From assembly GCF_037325665.1 (NCBI RefSeq), contig NC_090251.1, positions 21,707,948 through 21,771,947 of the forward strand: DNA of 64,000 nt. Direction: 5' to 3'. Positions within the stretch are counted from its first letter, which is position 1. The number at the start of each line of letters is the position of its first letter. Shown here in pieces: positions 1 to 39,525 of the stretch. The DNA comes from Littorina saxatilis (lineage: Eukaryota > Mollusca > Gastropoda > Littorinimorpha > Littorinidae). The translations under genes were made by a program, and so were the position numbers. Below the pieces are notes generated by a model. That model saw nothing but the letters and a program-made list of their open reading frames with translations, was not told where the DNA came from and searched no databases.

Positions 1-165
1 CACACAGTTTGTTCCCACAACTTGCCAATCCGTCCGCCATCAAACAAGCAGACAGCCGGAAATGTCCAAGAAAAGCTGGTAAATTGTTTTACGTATAACG
101 CATCTGGTAAGTCACTCAGAATATCAGAAAGCATACGGTTTGAGGTGGTATTTTTGTAAGTAGTA

Positions 166-523
166 CTATACATTCAGACTTATTATGAGACCTTTGCAAA
201 GAAAAGTTGTTTTCGAAAATTCGTACCGTAGCTTCGCTGAATGAATGTTGACTTCCGGTGGAGGGAAAAACAAACTGGCAGAAGAAAAGTCCCACACTGA
301 GGCGACATCGAGTACTGTCAACAGTCGTGATAGTAGTCTAGTCGGTTGATCATTTCCTTCGTTGTTTTCACTTTTGTCTATTAGATAGGAAGCAATGAGT
401 GAACGCCGCTCGGGACGGTGAGTTTGGCGTAGATTCACAAACCCTTCAATTTCTTTCGTTTCACTTTCAATTTCATTTACAAATTCAAGTTTCATGAAAC
501 ATGCACCATCATCAATTTGGGGA
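166..523 (-). CDS. possible internal or first coding exon of an unidentified left-hand gene
   Basis: A minus-strand open frame runs from about 523 down to 166. It opens just after an acceptor-like TTTCAG and gives about 119 residues; a methionine at 495 could also be a start. The product is mixed and protein-like, rich in E, S and L, with a basic patch (residues H-R-P-E-R-R-S) but no motif I recognise. A donor-like GT near 235 would end the exon before the frame's stop. If real, the gene lies to the left and would be divergent from RAD51AP1. I cannot name a family and a chance open frame is possible. Confidence 0.25.
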
Positions 524-820
524 TTCTGAAACGGATTGTAAGTTCGTGGTTCTGCAGATGTGTAACTGTGGTTTTGTTCAATAATTCTCTGGAAGTGGTA
601 GTTGCCTGGATGGTCAGCTCAGGGAAGGATCTTTGACTTTGAGGAGTTGGTCTTGATGGGGACTTAGGCAAATTGGAGGGGTCGGGTTAAATTCGGGACC
701 CTTTATCAATATATTATTGATGTTATCGCCGACCTCATGCTCAGAACTGGCAGGAGCTTTCCACTAAAAAAAACTTTTATGAGAATACTCATTGAAGACG
801 CTAAGTCAGGAAGTGGGCAG

Positions 821-1495
821 GGCTACCAGTAAGTTCGTCACACGGTAGATTCGTCACGGGTGACGAAGTTACCGGGCAGGGTGGGCGGCTGTTTATGCTT
901 AGAGCTTATAAGATAAGATAAGATAAATTTGCAGATGTCTAAGGCCGCGAGGCCTATATCTGATCTTTTGATCAGTACTATTAACTTTCCTAACTTTGAG
1001 ATGCTTTCAGATGTTTGATTTGTGGGAGAGATTCAAGATTCACAGAGAGAGAGAGAGAGACTGAGAGAGAGAGAGAGGGAGAGAGACTGACAGATCAGAG
1101 AGAGTTCTCAATTGAGCAGTTTTCACTGACACGGCGCAGTCCGAGCGTTGTTATTTTAAAACGCGAGATCTACTCATTGAGCAGTTCTCAACTGAGCAGT
1201 TTTCACTGACACGCACAGTCCGAGCGTTGTTATTTTAAAACCCGAGATCTACTCATTGAGCAGTTCTCAACAGCCTGTAGTCTGAGAGAGAAAGAGAGAG
1301 AGAGAGAGAGACTCAGAATAAACAATAGAGAGAGAGGGAGAGAGACTGAGAAAGAGAAAGAGAGAGAGGGGGGGGAGGTGCAAGGTTGTATTACCATTAC
1401 ATAACAGCCGCGCTTGGACTACTGTGGCGAAGTTACTGTGGCGAAGTTACTGGGACCGGTGACGAATCTACCGTGTGACGAACTTACTGGTAGCC
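821..1495. mobile_element. inverted-repeat element with 8-bp target duplication (hAT-like MITE)
   Basis: The ends are inverted repeats of about 37 bp, beginning GGCTACCAGTAAGTTCGTCA. The element is flanked by the identical 8-mer GTGGGCAG at 813-820 and 1496-1503. An 8-bp duplication is typical of hAT transposons. No transposase is present. The inside holds GA-rich microsatellite and a tandem repeat. Confidence 0.75.
1105..1271. repeat. two-copy tandem repeat, about 80 bp unit
   Basis: Two copies of an 80-bp unit, starting TTCTCAAYTGAGCAGTTTTC, plus the start of a third lie inside the 821-1495 element. GA-rich tracts at about 1041-1085 and 1285-1370 flank them. Confidence 0.8.
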
Positions 1496-1943
1496 GTGGG
1501 CAGCACCCAAGGATAAATAATTAAATTGTTACTAAAGCAACAACGCACACTCTAACATACATACATACAGTGATACACACACACCCATCCACTATCTGTC
1601 TGTCTCTCTTTCTCTCTCTATCTCTCTTTCTTTCCCTCACTCTGTGGTACTTTCTGCCTCACAGTCACTGACACTGACTCACACACACCAAAATGTGTTC
1701 AAGTGTCTTTCCGACTGTCTTTCTCTCTCACTCTGTGGTACCGTCTTTCTGCCTCACACACACAGTAGGATAAAGTGCGATATTGCTGCAAACTGTCTGA
1801 GCTGCGTCAGACTGGGCTGTATTTCTTGTTACTTTTACTGCTAGCACTAACCCAGGTGGTTGCTTTTGAGAGGTGGTCGCAATTGAGCAGGTTCGACAGT
1901 ACCTGTCCTTTTTCTGGAGTTTTTCTTTTGGTGTTAGGTTACA
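1496..1943 (+). promoter_or_regulatory. presumed RAD51AP1 promoter and 5' UTR region
   Basis: The stretch upstream of the chosen RAD51AP1 start is made of CA- and CT-rich microsatellite (about 1545-1760) followed by about 180 bp of unique sequence. No TATA box stands out. The assignment is positional. Confidence 0.3.
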
Positions 1944-29753
<27,810 letters not shown>

Positions 29754-30381
29754 AAATAGACACAGAATCATCTCTGGTGACGCTGTATAAACTGCAGACA
29801 CTGAATTTTAAGAAAATGTGGTTTGACTGAAAACTAAAATGAAGTCTGGACTGAGTGCAAGTCATTCACAATAGTAACTACCAACTCCTAGTACTGTATT
29901 TCATACTACAGTACTATGCTTACCTTGGCTGTTTGAGACTACACGCAAGATCACGGTAATTGCATGCTTCTTGAGGAACCATTTAAAGTGGAACCACATA
30001 CTATGTAATGTACTGCAATTTTCTTGTGTAATCTAGCACATTTTCTTGAGGTAAACTACTCAAGATAAAGGAAACATTGTGTTGGTTGAGACTACTGGAC
30101 AAACGGGAAGCTCTGTTAATTTTGAATTTAGGTTCAAATGGCACAATGGTGATGCTAGCCAAAGTTTGCCTGCAAGCTTTGGTGATAATTTAACAGAGCA
30201 TGCTTTGCTAGCATGGTAGTACACGTATGCAGATATATAGCCATATTTTTTGTGTTTGGCGCTTTACAGTTGGAAGTTCTGGGGGGGGGTCATATTGTGT
30301 GTGTGGGGCAAGTAAATAGCATTTCACCCAGAAAGGTGTCATGCAACTTTTCTGTTAATATTGCCTCTGGTCCCAGCTTCG

Positions 30382-30387
30382 AATAAA
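30382..30387 (+). terminator. candidate RAD51AP1 polyadenylation signal
   Basis: AATAAA lies 629 bp after the stop codon. The intervening 3' UTR contains no recognised repeat. Confidence 0.45.
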
Positions 30388-30676
30388 TTATTTCAGTTGA
30401 GCTGGTGTCCCATTTATTTTCTTGTTCAAAAAAATGTAAACTTTAGCTAACCTAGGACATTTTTCAAAAACAAAATGAACCAGGTCACAAAATATTTCCA
30501 AGAGATGCCTTTCTCTTATGTACAACCTGCATTCATCACAAGTTAAGTTAATGTGTAAAAAGCTCGATGCATCGTTGAATTTTTTTCTGAATTAAAACCA
30601 GCATTTAAAAATCTTTCTGGTTGCAAGCACTTCTGGTGCACCAGTTCTTCACTTCTTTTTTTTTTACATCTGGATG

Positions 30677-30690
30677 AGGGTCGTGGTGTA

Positions 30691-30743
<53 letters not shown>

Positions 30744-31449
30744 AGCGATTCAGAGAAAACTACCAGACCGATCTTCATGAACGTTTACAGGAGAGTTCTT
30801 GAGTATGATATCCCCAGACATTTTTTTCAATTTTATTTTAATAAATGTCTGACATCATATCAGGCTTTTTGTGAAAGTTGAGGCGGCACTGTCACGCTCT
30901 CATTTTTGAACCAAATTGGTTGAAATTTTGGTCAAGTAATCTTCAACGAAGCCCAGACTTTGGTATTGTATTTCAGCTTGGAGGCTTAAAACTTAATTAA
31001 TGAGTTTGCTCATTAAAGTTGTCTTTCAAATCAAATTTTCGCAAACAGATTTCAAATTGATTGCATCGTATTCTTCATTAAATTCTGAATCTAAAAATAT
31101 ATACATATGTCCTGTTTACTCTTAAATTAAAATGTTATCACAATTAACGAAAATAGATAATTAGTACTATGATTAAAATGTAAGAAATCAATCCAAAAAT
31201 GATTTCATCTTATCTTTATCATTTCCTGATTCCAAAAACATATAGATATGATATGTTGTATTCAAAACAAGCTACCGCGCTATTCTGGCTTGTCAATTTC
31301 ACTGCATTTTGCACGTGGAAACTGAGCGATTTCCTTCTCGCGGGGATTGACGAAGCTGTATTGTCTTGGTGAAAAAATGCTGTGCATTCAGTTTCATTTC
31401 GTGAGTTCGACAGCTTGACTAAATGTAGTAATTTCGCCTTAGTGACTTG
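30677..31449 (+). mobile_element. high-copy 0.87 kb element, copy 2
   Basis: It is homologous to 2184-3053 but lacks the opening palindrome. It starts at GAGGGTCGTGGTGTATGTAT and ends TTCGACAGCTTGACTAAATG plus TAGTAATTTCGCC. It is more diverged than the other two copies. It lies downstream of RAD51AP1. Confidence 0.8.
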
Positions 31450-31622
31450 CTTTATTTCTTTTTTTTGCGGTCTGAAGAAGTGGTACTTTGAGTAGAAACT
31501 TGTTGCAGCCTTCAGCTACTCTGGTCTTTATGGTCAATGTCAGTTGTGTTTGTTTGGTGTTTTTGTACTTACAGTGTAAACTGCGTGGATATATTTTTTC
31601 CCTGGAATATTTGCAATTGAAA

Positions 31623-34600
31623 TTAAATTACATATTCTTACCCAACTCACATAGATAGCAATAACTTTGTTTAGTTGCTAAGACATTGAAGCACTCTTAC
31701 ATGGTAACATGGGGAGATAACTCTAAAACAAAAACCACATGCCATACAAGGCATGGTCCGTAGTGGTTATCTCCCCTACCAGTGTACCGCGCATGCGCAG
31801 GATGTATACCGGTGACACTCATTCCTTTTCCTTCAACGCACGGCGCTGGACGTGTTTTGAAGTGCTCTGGCTTTTCTTTAGCCATTGGTCTTTACTTGTG
31901 TGAAGACCATCGAATCTCGGTAACGTTGTTTCATCTTTCTTCCTTTCTTCAGGAATTGGTGAGAGCTTTTTTTTTTCTTATTGCAAGACTTTTCTTAGCG
32001 TATTTGAGCGTTTTGCATCTTGTTGTTGTTAGTTCATTTTTTGATTCAAAATGGCTGACAAGCAGAAAGATAAAGAGAAATCTCGGAGTTCTGCCAAGCA
32101 GGTTAGCTCTCCAGGGTCTCACTCAGGCAAAGCAGGCAAAACTAAAGCTAAGGCGGCTACGGCCACAACTACTCGTAGCTCTCAGAAATATTCTCTTAGT
32201 GAGAATTCGTCCATATAGTTAGCGTTCTCAACCCGGAGACTCAAGAATCCTTTTTCGTTTCTATTGATGGCAAACCTACCTCCACTGACAAATCATTTTC
32301 AGAGAAGGTTCAGGCTGTACGCACAGATGATTTTCTGGCGACGAGAAGCTCTTTTAACGGGCTCTCGTCTAGAGGATAAGAGCATTCAGGACTCTCTTAG
32401 GGTCTCCCCTTTTCTTGAGGGCTCCCTACTCGGACAGGATGCGCTGAACGCACTGCAGAAGCAGTCACAGCAATCCAAGGGCTTGCAATTTGTCAAACTT
32501 TCAGAGTTGGCTTTCGCTAAGCATCAGACCAAACGCAGCGGACCTCCTGCTCAGTCTTTCTCGGGGTCATCCAACGCTGGTCAGAATTCAAAGACGGGTT
32601 CGGCTTCAAGGGGAAAGAATCGTTCTCGTCCTTACACCAAGACCAGACCGCCTTCTTTCGGGAAGAGGGGGTCAGGTCGAAAGCCTAACCCCCAATGATG
32701 CTCCCCCGGTCCGAGCACCCCTGCATCCCCCACTCTTTCGGTAACGGGAGGCCTCTTTCGGGCCTTACCAGCTTGGTTGAGGAAAACGAACAACCACTGG
32801 ATCGCGGGGGTACTCCGATCGGGGTTCCGGCTCCTTTGGAGCACTCACAGAGCTCCTTTGTCCAGAACCCCTCCGCCTTTTCGATTTCCGGCCAGGACAG
32901 AAGCCAGAGATGCTATTCAGGCCGAGGTCGAACTTCGAGGCGACCCTGTAACAATGTGTGTGTTTGTGTGTTTGTTCTGTTTAAAACCAGTCTTGATCTA
33001 AGGACTAAGTCCGGTCGAGAATAAAAGCTGGTTCTTGTATATGACTGTGTACGTAGGTGTTCGTTGGAGTGCCTTGGAGAATGATGAGCATATGAGCTTG
33101 CGGTGATCATCCTTTTTTGAGGATGAAAGTCGCTTGTTCATTTCAATGCTTGTTATTCTCTCAGGTACCAGGAGAAAAGGTTCCGTACAACTCTCGCTTA
33201 CTCTATTACACATGTCGTATGCATTAAGAGCGATTACTTCCCTTTGGTTATTTGATTTCTTATTCAGAAGCAAGCTGTGGAAGAGGTTCAAGATCATGCC
33301 TCCCCAGGCTTTTACGGACGTCTTTTTGTTGTCCCAAAAGCCTCGGGAGGATGGCGTCCAGTACTAGATCTCTCCCAGTTAAACCTATTCCTAAGGAAAA
33401 TCAGGTTTACCATGGAGACACCCACTTCAGTGAGGGAGGCGCTCAGGCCTTCCGATTGGGTGACGTCCATAGATCTATCGGACGCGTACTTCCACATTCT
33501 GATGCACCAAACAGACAGGAAATGGCTTCGGTTTGTTTGGGGCAACAGGATCTTCCAATTCAGAGCTCTGCCTTTCGGCCTATCTTTGGCTCCTTGGATC
33601 TTTACTATGATAGTGCGCCAGTTTTGCGCTTTGATCAGGGGTCAAGGTATACGTCTCAGGATGTACTTGGACGATTGGCTGATTTTAAATCAGGCCGAAT
33701 CTCTGTGTCTCAGCCACACGCAGCTAGTACTGCAGGAGGCAGCGGAACTAGGGTTCAGAATCAACGACAAGAAGTCGGAGTTGAAACCTTCCCAGAACTT
33801 CACATATCTGGGAATGGTCTTCAACACAGTGGATTGGACGGTTCAACCCACGCAAAGGAGGGTAGACAAGATCCAGGGTCAGATCAGGGACACAGCGGAT
33901 CTTTCCATGGCCTCAGTCAGATCTCTGACATCCATCTTAGGTCAGATGGAATCCATGGCCTCTCTGACACATTTGGGCAGGCTGCACAAACGGCCCTTTC
34001 AAGAAGCCCTGAACGCCAGATGGGAACCAGAATCGCAGAACTGGGAGATGTTGGTCTCACTTCGCGACTGGTTTGCCGACACGACCAGGCAATGGTTGAT
34101 CACAGCTTGGCTTACACAAGGCTTTCCCATCGTTCATTCCCCTCCTTCGAAGCTCCTATTCACAGACGCTTCGCTCAGGGGGTGGGGGGCTCACTCTGGA
34201 CGACCACACGACCTTCGGTCTGTGGACACAGGTGCAAGCCACATGGCATATAAACATGCTAGAGTTGGAAGCAGTTTTTCTGGCTTTGATGGAATTCCTT
34301 CCCTTCATCAGGAGAGAACATGTGCTGATACACTCAGACAACACCACAGTGGTGTCTTACCTGACCAAGCAGGGGGGATCTCGCTCCCCAGCTTTGTCAC
34401 ATCGGGCATGCGAGATTTTGATGTGGTTTCACCACCACGAGATCATACTATCAGCAAAGTGTCTTCCAGGGAAGCTGAACGTCTTGGCGGACTCGCTGAG
34501 TCGGTCAACCAAGATTGTCCACACAGAATGGACTGTAGCGCATCACGCACTTCTCCGCCTCTGGGCTCAAGTGGAGAAGCCGATGATAGACTTATTCGCC

Positions 34601-36442
34601 ACTTGGTACTCTCGCCGTCTGCCAATCTTTGTCTCCCCATTCCCGGATCCCGAAGCATGGAGGATCAATGCTCTCGAGATATCTTGGAGCGGTCTGCACG
34701 CTTATGCGTTTCCTCCAATTCCCCTCCTCGGAAGGGTGTTGAGAAAAGCGGACCTCGAAAGACCGTCACTAGTACTGATCGCTCCAAACTGGCCAAGCCA
34801 AACCTTGGTTTCCGGACCTCCTACGGCTGGCAAGCAAGCCCCCGTTTCCTCTCGAGCTCAGAAGAGGAGATCTAGTTCAACCTCGATCAGGCATCCCTCA
34901 CAAAAACCCACAGTGGCTTTCCCTTCACGGTTGGCAACTGTGCGGGAATCACTGAGACGCTCAGGGGCTTCGGCCGCTACGCTGGATTTGATCCAGGGAT
35001 CGCATAGGGGTTCAACTTCTTCAGTCTACACCTCGCATTGGTTGGCATGGACCAAGTGGTGTCAAGTTAACGGAGTGAATGTTACATCTCCCCGTTCAAT
35101 GCAGGTGGCAAACCACTTATCCTGGCTTGCTGATTAGGGTCTTTCTCCAGCTTAACTGAAGGTTCGTCGATCAGCAATTTCAGTTACGCTGAAACAGCTA
35201 GGTCACTCTATTTCACTTGGGGGTGTTATCTCCAGTGTGATTAAGAGAGCGTCCCTTCGATGTGCTAAATCCAAATCTTCTGTCCCGGCTTGGGATTTGC
35301 CTCTTGTTTTGGAATACTTAAGATCACAAGCCTTTGAGCCTTTGCATACAGCTTGTCTTGATAATCTCACTCGGAAAGCAGTCATGCTTACTATGCTGGC
35401 CTCCGCGAGACGGGGTAGCGAAATACATGCTTTGTCTGGTTCAGCTCGAGACATCTTGTTCGAGAAAGATGGTTCGGTAGTTCTCAGGTTTTGTTCTAAT
35501 TTCTTAGCAAAAAAAACAGAAGCCAAATAATCCATCTCCAATAGTTCAGATAAAACCGCTGAGCAACATTCTGGCTCCGTCAGATCCGGATGTAGCTAAT
35601 TGCCCTGTGCGAGCCTTGAGAGCTTACCTGTCTCGCACTAACCCGATCAGGTCACCAAAACAAAAACTTCTTTTTATCTCCATTAATACTAAGAGAGAAA
35701 AAGATATTATGAAGTCTACCTTGGCCAGATGGGTTTCCACTCTGGTAAGACAGGCTTACAAGTGGTGGCAAGAAAAAGGGGGGGGGGGGGGGCAGTCAGT
35801 CCTTCCTCTACGGTCAGCTCGGACTCACGAAGTCAGGGCATGGGCCTCCTCCTTGGCTGTGTTAAAGTCTGGAAGACATGACGAAGTCTTGAATGCAGCC
35901 TACTGGACATCAGAAGATGTCTTTTTAAATTTCTACCTGCGGGATGTATCAAGTGCCCGACAGAATGGAACTTTCGGTCTGCCAGCTATGGTAGCTGCAG
36001 GCCAGATACTCGCAAGATGTTAACTCACTGTGAGTACATTTTCCCACCACCTAAATTAGCAATCTGCTATCTATGTGAGTTGGGTAAGAATATGTAATTT
36101 AATATAAAGTTTCAAAAGTAAACTTTGATTTAATTAATATACTTACCAACTCACATATTGAATTTCCTCCCAGCCTGCCCCGCAAATTGTATAAAGGGGT
36201 ATATGTTTCAGGACGGAATGAGTGTCACCAGTATACATCCTGCGCATGCGCGGTACACCGGTAGGGGAGATAACCACTATGGACCATGCCTTATATGGCA
36301 TGTGGTTTTTGTTTTAGAGTTATCTCCCCATGTTACCATGTAAGAGTGCTTCAATGTCTTAGCAACCAAACGAAGTTATTGCTATCTATGTGAGTTGATA
36401 AGTATATTAATTAAATCAAAGTTTACTTTTGAAACTTTATAT
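31623..36442 (+). mobile_element. DIRS-like tyrosine-recombinase retrotransposon A, nearly whole
   Basis: Inverted terminal repeats lie at about 31623-31850 and 36200-36442; both carry CTGCGCATGCGC or its inverse and GGGGAGATAACCACTA. Inside, in order, are a gag-like region (about 32050-32900) and a reverse transcriptase with the MYLDDWL-type catalytic box and FRALPFGLSLAPWIF block (about 33280-33960). RNase H (TDASLRGWGAH) and a tyrosine recombinase (to about 36020) follow. An internal complementary region at about 36070-36160 joins the inverses of the two outer ends, the diagnostic DIRS layout. It looks almost complete with a few breaks, and is the youngest of the three DIRS-like elements here. 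Confidence 0.85.
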
Positions 36443-36793
36443 TTATGAGTTGTTATTTTTACTGTTATTGCTTTGCATTCATTTGCATAAATGACTGAAT
36501 GTGTGTACAGTGTTTGTCAGGTTGAAACTGAGTGTACATGACATTTTAGTCTTTTCTTGATTTTTGTTCACAAAACTGGGGTTTTACCAATTTCATGTAG
36601 AGGAATATAATGTTTACTGTATTTGTCTGCAAAGTTTATGATTAAAAGAAGGAAAAACATTTTGACTTTAAAATGTTTATTTACCTCATCGTAGTGGGAG
36701 AGATTGCTACGATGCGCTTCTCATGGGGCACGGCGGTTCTTGCATTATTACTACTGTCAGTGAGCTCTAATTTGCATTGGTAGCAGGCTAATC

Positions 36794-37524
36794 GACCTTT
36801 TAAGGGGAGGTGGGCCAGTGCTAAATGGACAAATTGATCAAAACCCTTTTTTTAATTTTGTTGCAGATAATGGTCTCATAACATACCTAAAATGCATGTG
36901 TGTCTGTGTTTTTGTCTAAAGTGTCATATTTATGTGTCAGTAAAGACAATATTTGAATAGTTTATCTTCAACGTCGTTTTTCTCATGTCAGCCATTTTTG
37001 CGGCAGTTGCATCTGTGGTGTTGCGATTTCTCTGGCTGTAATTTAGCTAGAGCAATAACTTTTTGTGCACTTTGTGCAGAATATCACATTCTGGGGGATT
37101 GCGAAGGGATTTTGTTGCCATTGTATTACAGTCATAACCAGGTTATTTCAAACAAAATGTTTGCAGGGGTTACCCTAAAGTTTGACGGTTGTAACAAAGA
37201 AGTGTCCCTAACTCCAAATATAAATATAATAATCAAAATCTGCTTCGTAATCCCTTAGAGCATACCCAGAAAGATAAAATATTACAATAATTAGAAGTGT
37301 GACAATCATATCTGCTGAAATATTATTTTCCCCCTGTACTCCAGTTTTGTCTGTTTTTGACTGTTTTTGTTGCGTAAAACAAAAACCAGCAACCCAAAAT
37401 ACAAAAAGTGACTATCATTTATCATTGTTTATTCATTACTTTCATAAAATAACATTCAAACAAAATAAAACATTCAAATTAAAAATAAACATAGTGCAGT
37501 GGCCCACCTGCCCTTAAAGCACTC
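36794..37524. mobile_element. TTAA-flanked inverted-repeat element
   Basis: TTAA precedes GGGGAGGTGGGCCAGTGC at the left. GCAGTGGCCCACCTGCCC precedes TTAA at the right. The element is about 0.71 kb with no coding sequence. TTAA duplications are typical of piggyBac-type transposons, although these ends do not match a piggyBac consensus I know. Confidence 0.6.
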
Positions 37525-38500
37525 TTGAACCGTGATAGAAATAACTTTAAGAGATCATTTACCATGATAAAATGTGAGTATGTTTGTGTGTATGTGCGTA
37601 TGCATGTGCTGTATCAGATATGTAAATAAGTGCACGAAACTAATGGACTTTATAAATAGCCCAATAAAAACTGTTAAGACAACGCAAGAGTATACAGCAG
37701 TCAGGCCCTATCACGAATAGCTCTCCACATCTCACGGGTGTGCTATCTACTGACGTACCAGAAACATTGAGTTTCTGTTAATAGCTCACGCTCAAGGCTG
37801 GGGGAGACAACTCTGTCAATGTAGAGAAGGCTGTCGTGAAAGGGGGATTACTGCATCACTCTGGCATGCATTAACATAGGTGCACATATTGATGTAGCAA
37901 TGTCAACAATAAAAAAAAGACCGCATATATTTGAACTGTGTGTGTCCCTGTCTGTGTGAGATATACAACCATTTAGATATTTATCTTGCATATGCATACC
38001 CCAAATTTATAGCAGTTAAAGACCCAAAAGAATGGGGGATAATTGTCCAAAAGGCGCAGTTGTCTCCAGGGTGATTGGCCTAGAACTGCGTTATTTGCAT
38101 TGTCTGCTGTGACATGCTCATTGCATGTTTACATTAGTTCTTAATTTCTTGCACTAAAAATTACTGAACTGAATTATGCTTTTGACCAAAAGTGGGTGCA
38201 TTCCCTGTAGGTGAACTTCCTGTACGTGTTTTTCTTGTACACAGGGAATGCACCAGATACAAACACTCACTGACAGTGATGTTTATCGCACACTGACCAC
38301 TGAGGAGATTTAGGATAAAAGCCTATAATATATAACACTGTGTCATGTGTCTATGCTTCTGTCTGTGCATGGTGCACTTTTTCTTTCAGCAATTTGTGTA
38401 TGGTTTCTTGTGTTTGTTCTTTTGGTGGGTTCTGGAATCTTTAAATAATTGATTTTCAGCTGTAAGACTAGTGATAACAGTACGAATTTGCACCGCAGCA
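37525..38500. other. intergenic sequence without recognised genes
   Basis: I see no gene, terminal repeat or tandem array in this AT-rich stretch. An inverted pair, GGTGCATTCCCTGTAGGTGA and ACACAGGGAATGCACC, lies at about 38195-38255. Confidence 0.4.
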
Positions 38501-38650
38501 CTTTAAGTTCAGTTCCTCTTCTCATTTGTGGGCTGCGACTCCCATGTATACACTCGTTGACACAAGTGGGATTCGAACCCCGATCCTTCTGCACGGAGGG
38601 CCGACGTCATAATCACTAGCCTAGGCGACGCGCTTGTCTACTTTGAGTTC
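38501..38650 (-). mobile_element. short tRNA-derived SINE, family E
   Basis: The minus strand has a head with an A-box-like GGCTAGTGATTATG and B-box GGGGTTCGAATCCC. It ends in a tail whose inverse reads TTCCTCTTCTCATTTGTGGG. CTTTRAGTTC at 38501-38510 and 38641-38650 (one mismatch) flanks the insert. The tail resembles that of SINE family D. Confidence 0.65.
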
Positions 38651-38803
38651 TGTTGGGCGCAAAGTAAGAATCCGGGGCAGAGTTGGAATAATCGGGATTT
38701 CCCGAAACCTCATTTGATTTCCAATAAAGCGCCACATTTCCGGAAATGAGCTGCCTCGTTCTAGAAATGGCAACCCTTCGACTGGCACAAAAAAAGTATA
38801 CCC

Positions 38804-39423
38804 TTTTCACAGGTCTTCTTCTTCTGCGTTCGTGGGCTGAAACTCCCACATACTCTCGTGTTTTTTGCAGGAGTGGAATTTNNNNNNNNNNNNNNNNNNN
38901 NNNNNNNNNNNNNNNNNNNNNNNNNNNNNNNNNNNNNNNNNNNNNNNNNNNNNNNNNNNNNNNNNNNNNNNNNNNNNNNNNNNNNNNNNNNNNNNNNNNN
39001 NNNNNNNNNNNNNNNNNNNNNNNNNNNNNNNNNNNNNNNNNNNNNNNNNNNNNNNNNNNNNNNNNNNNNNNNNNNNNNNNNTGTGTTTTTTGCACGAGTG
39101 GAATTTTACGTGTATGACCGTTTTTTACCCCGCCATTTAGGCAGCCATACGCCGTTTTCGGAGGAAGCATGCTGGGTATTTTCGTGTTTCTATAACCCAC
39201 CGAACTCTGACATGGATTACAGGATCTTTTTCGTGCGCACTTGGTCTTGTGCTTGCGTGTACACACGGGGGTGTTCGGACACCGAGGAAAGTCTGCACAC
39301 AAAGTTGACTCTGAGAAATAAATCTCTCGCCGAACGTGGGGACGAACTCACGCTGACAGCGGCCAACTGGATACAAATCCAGCGCGCTACCGACTGAGCT
39401 ACATCCCCGCCCTTTCACAGGTC
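38804..39423 (-). mobile_element. tRNA-derived SINE, family D, copy 1 (contains an assembly gap)
   Basis: The minus strand starts GGGGATGTAGCTCAGTCGGT with a tRNA-like anticodon arm and B-box-like GAGTTCGTCCCC, and ends in a (TTC)n-type tail at 38815. TTTCACAGGTC flanks both ends (about 38804-38814 and 39413-39423). A run of N at 38882-39081 interrupts it. The family D copy at 45568-45936 is intact for comparison. Confidence 0.85.
38882..39081. other. assembly gap of 200 N
   Basis: Exactly 200 N. The same roughly 25-bp motif (GTGTTTTTTGCASGAGTGGA) stands on both sides, so the gap may have no real length. Confidence 0.99.
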
Positions 39424-39454
39424 ATGAATAAGGTATATGAAAAAGCAAGGTCTT

Positions 39455-39525
39455 ATACAGGGGAAGCGCTTAGAACTGTACCCACGAATACGCGCTATAT
39501 AAGCTTCCTATTGATTGATTGATTG
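39455..39525. repeat. SINE tail fragment with (ATTG)n
   Basis: GCGCTTAGAACTGTACCCAC is followed by ATACGCGCTATATAAGC and a (TTGA)n run. It is similar in style to 13630-13775. Confidence 0.5.

Noticed and set aside
33252-34253. 333-codon frame overlapping the DIRS reverse transcriptase
   Set aside because: It is an alternative frame of the reverse-transcriptase region and has no motifs of its own.
38616-39397. Long open frames across the N gap on both strands
   Set aside because: They are SINE sequence plus undetermined bases; the apparent length is produced by N codons.
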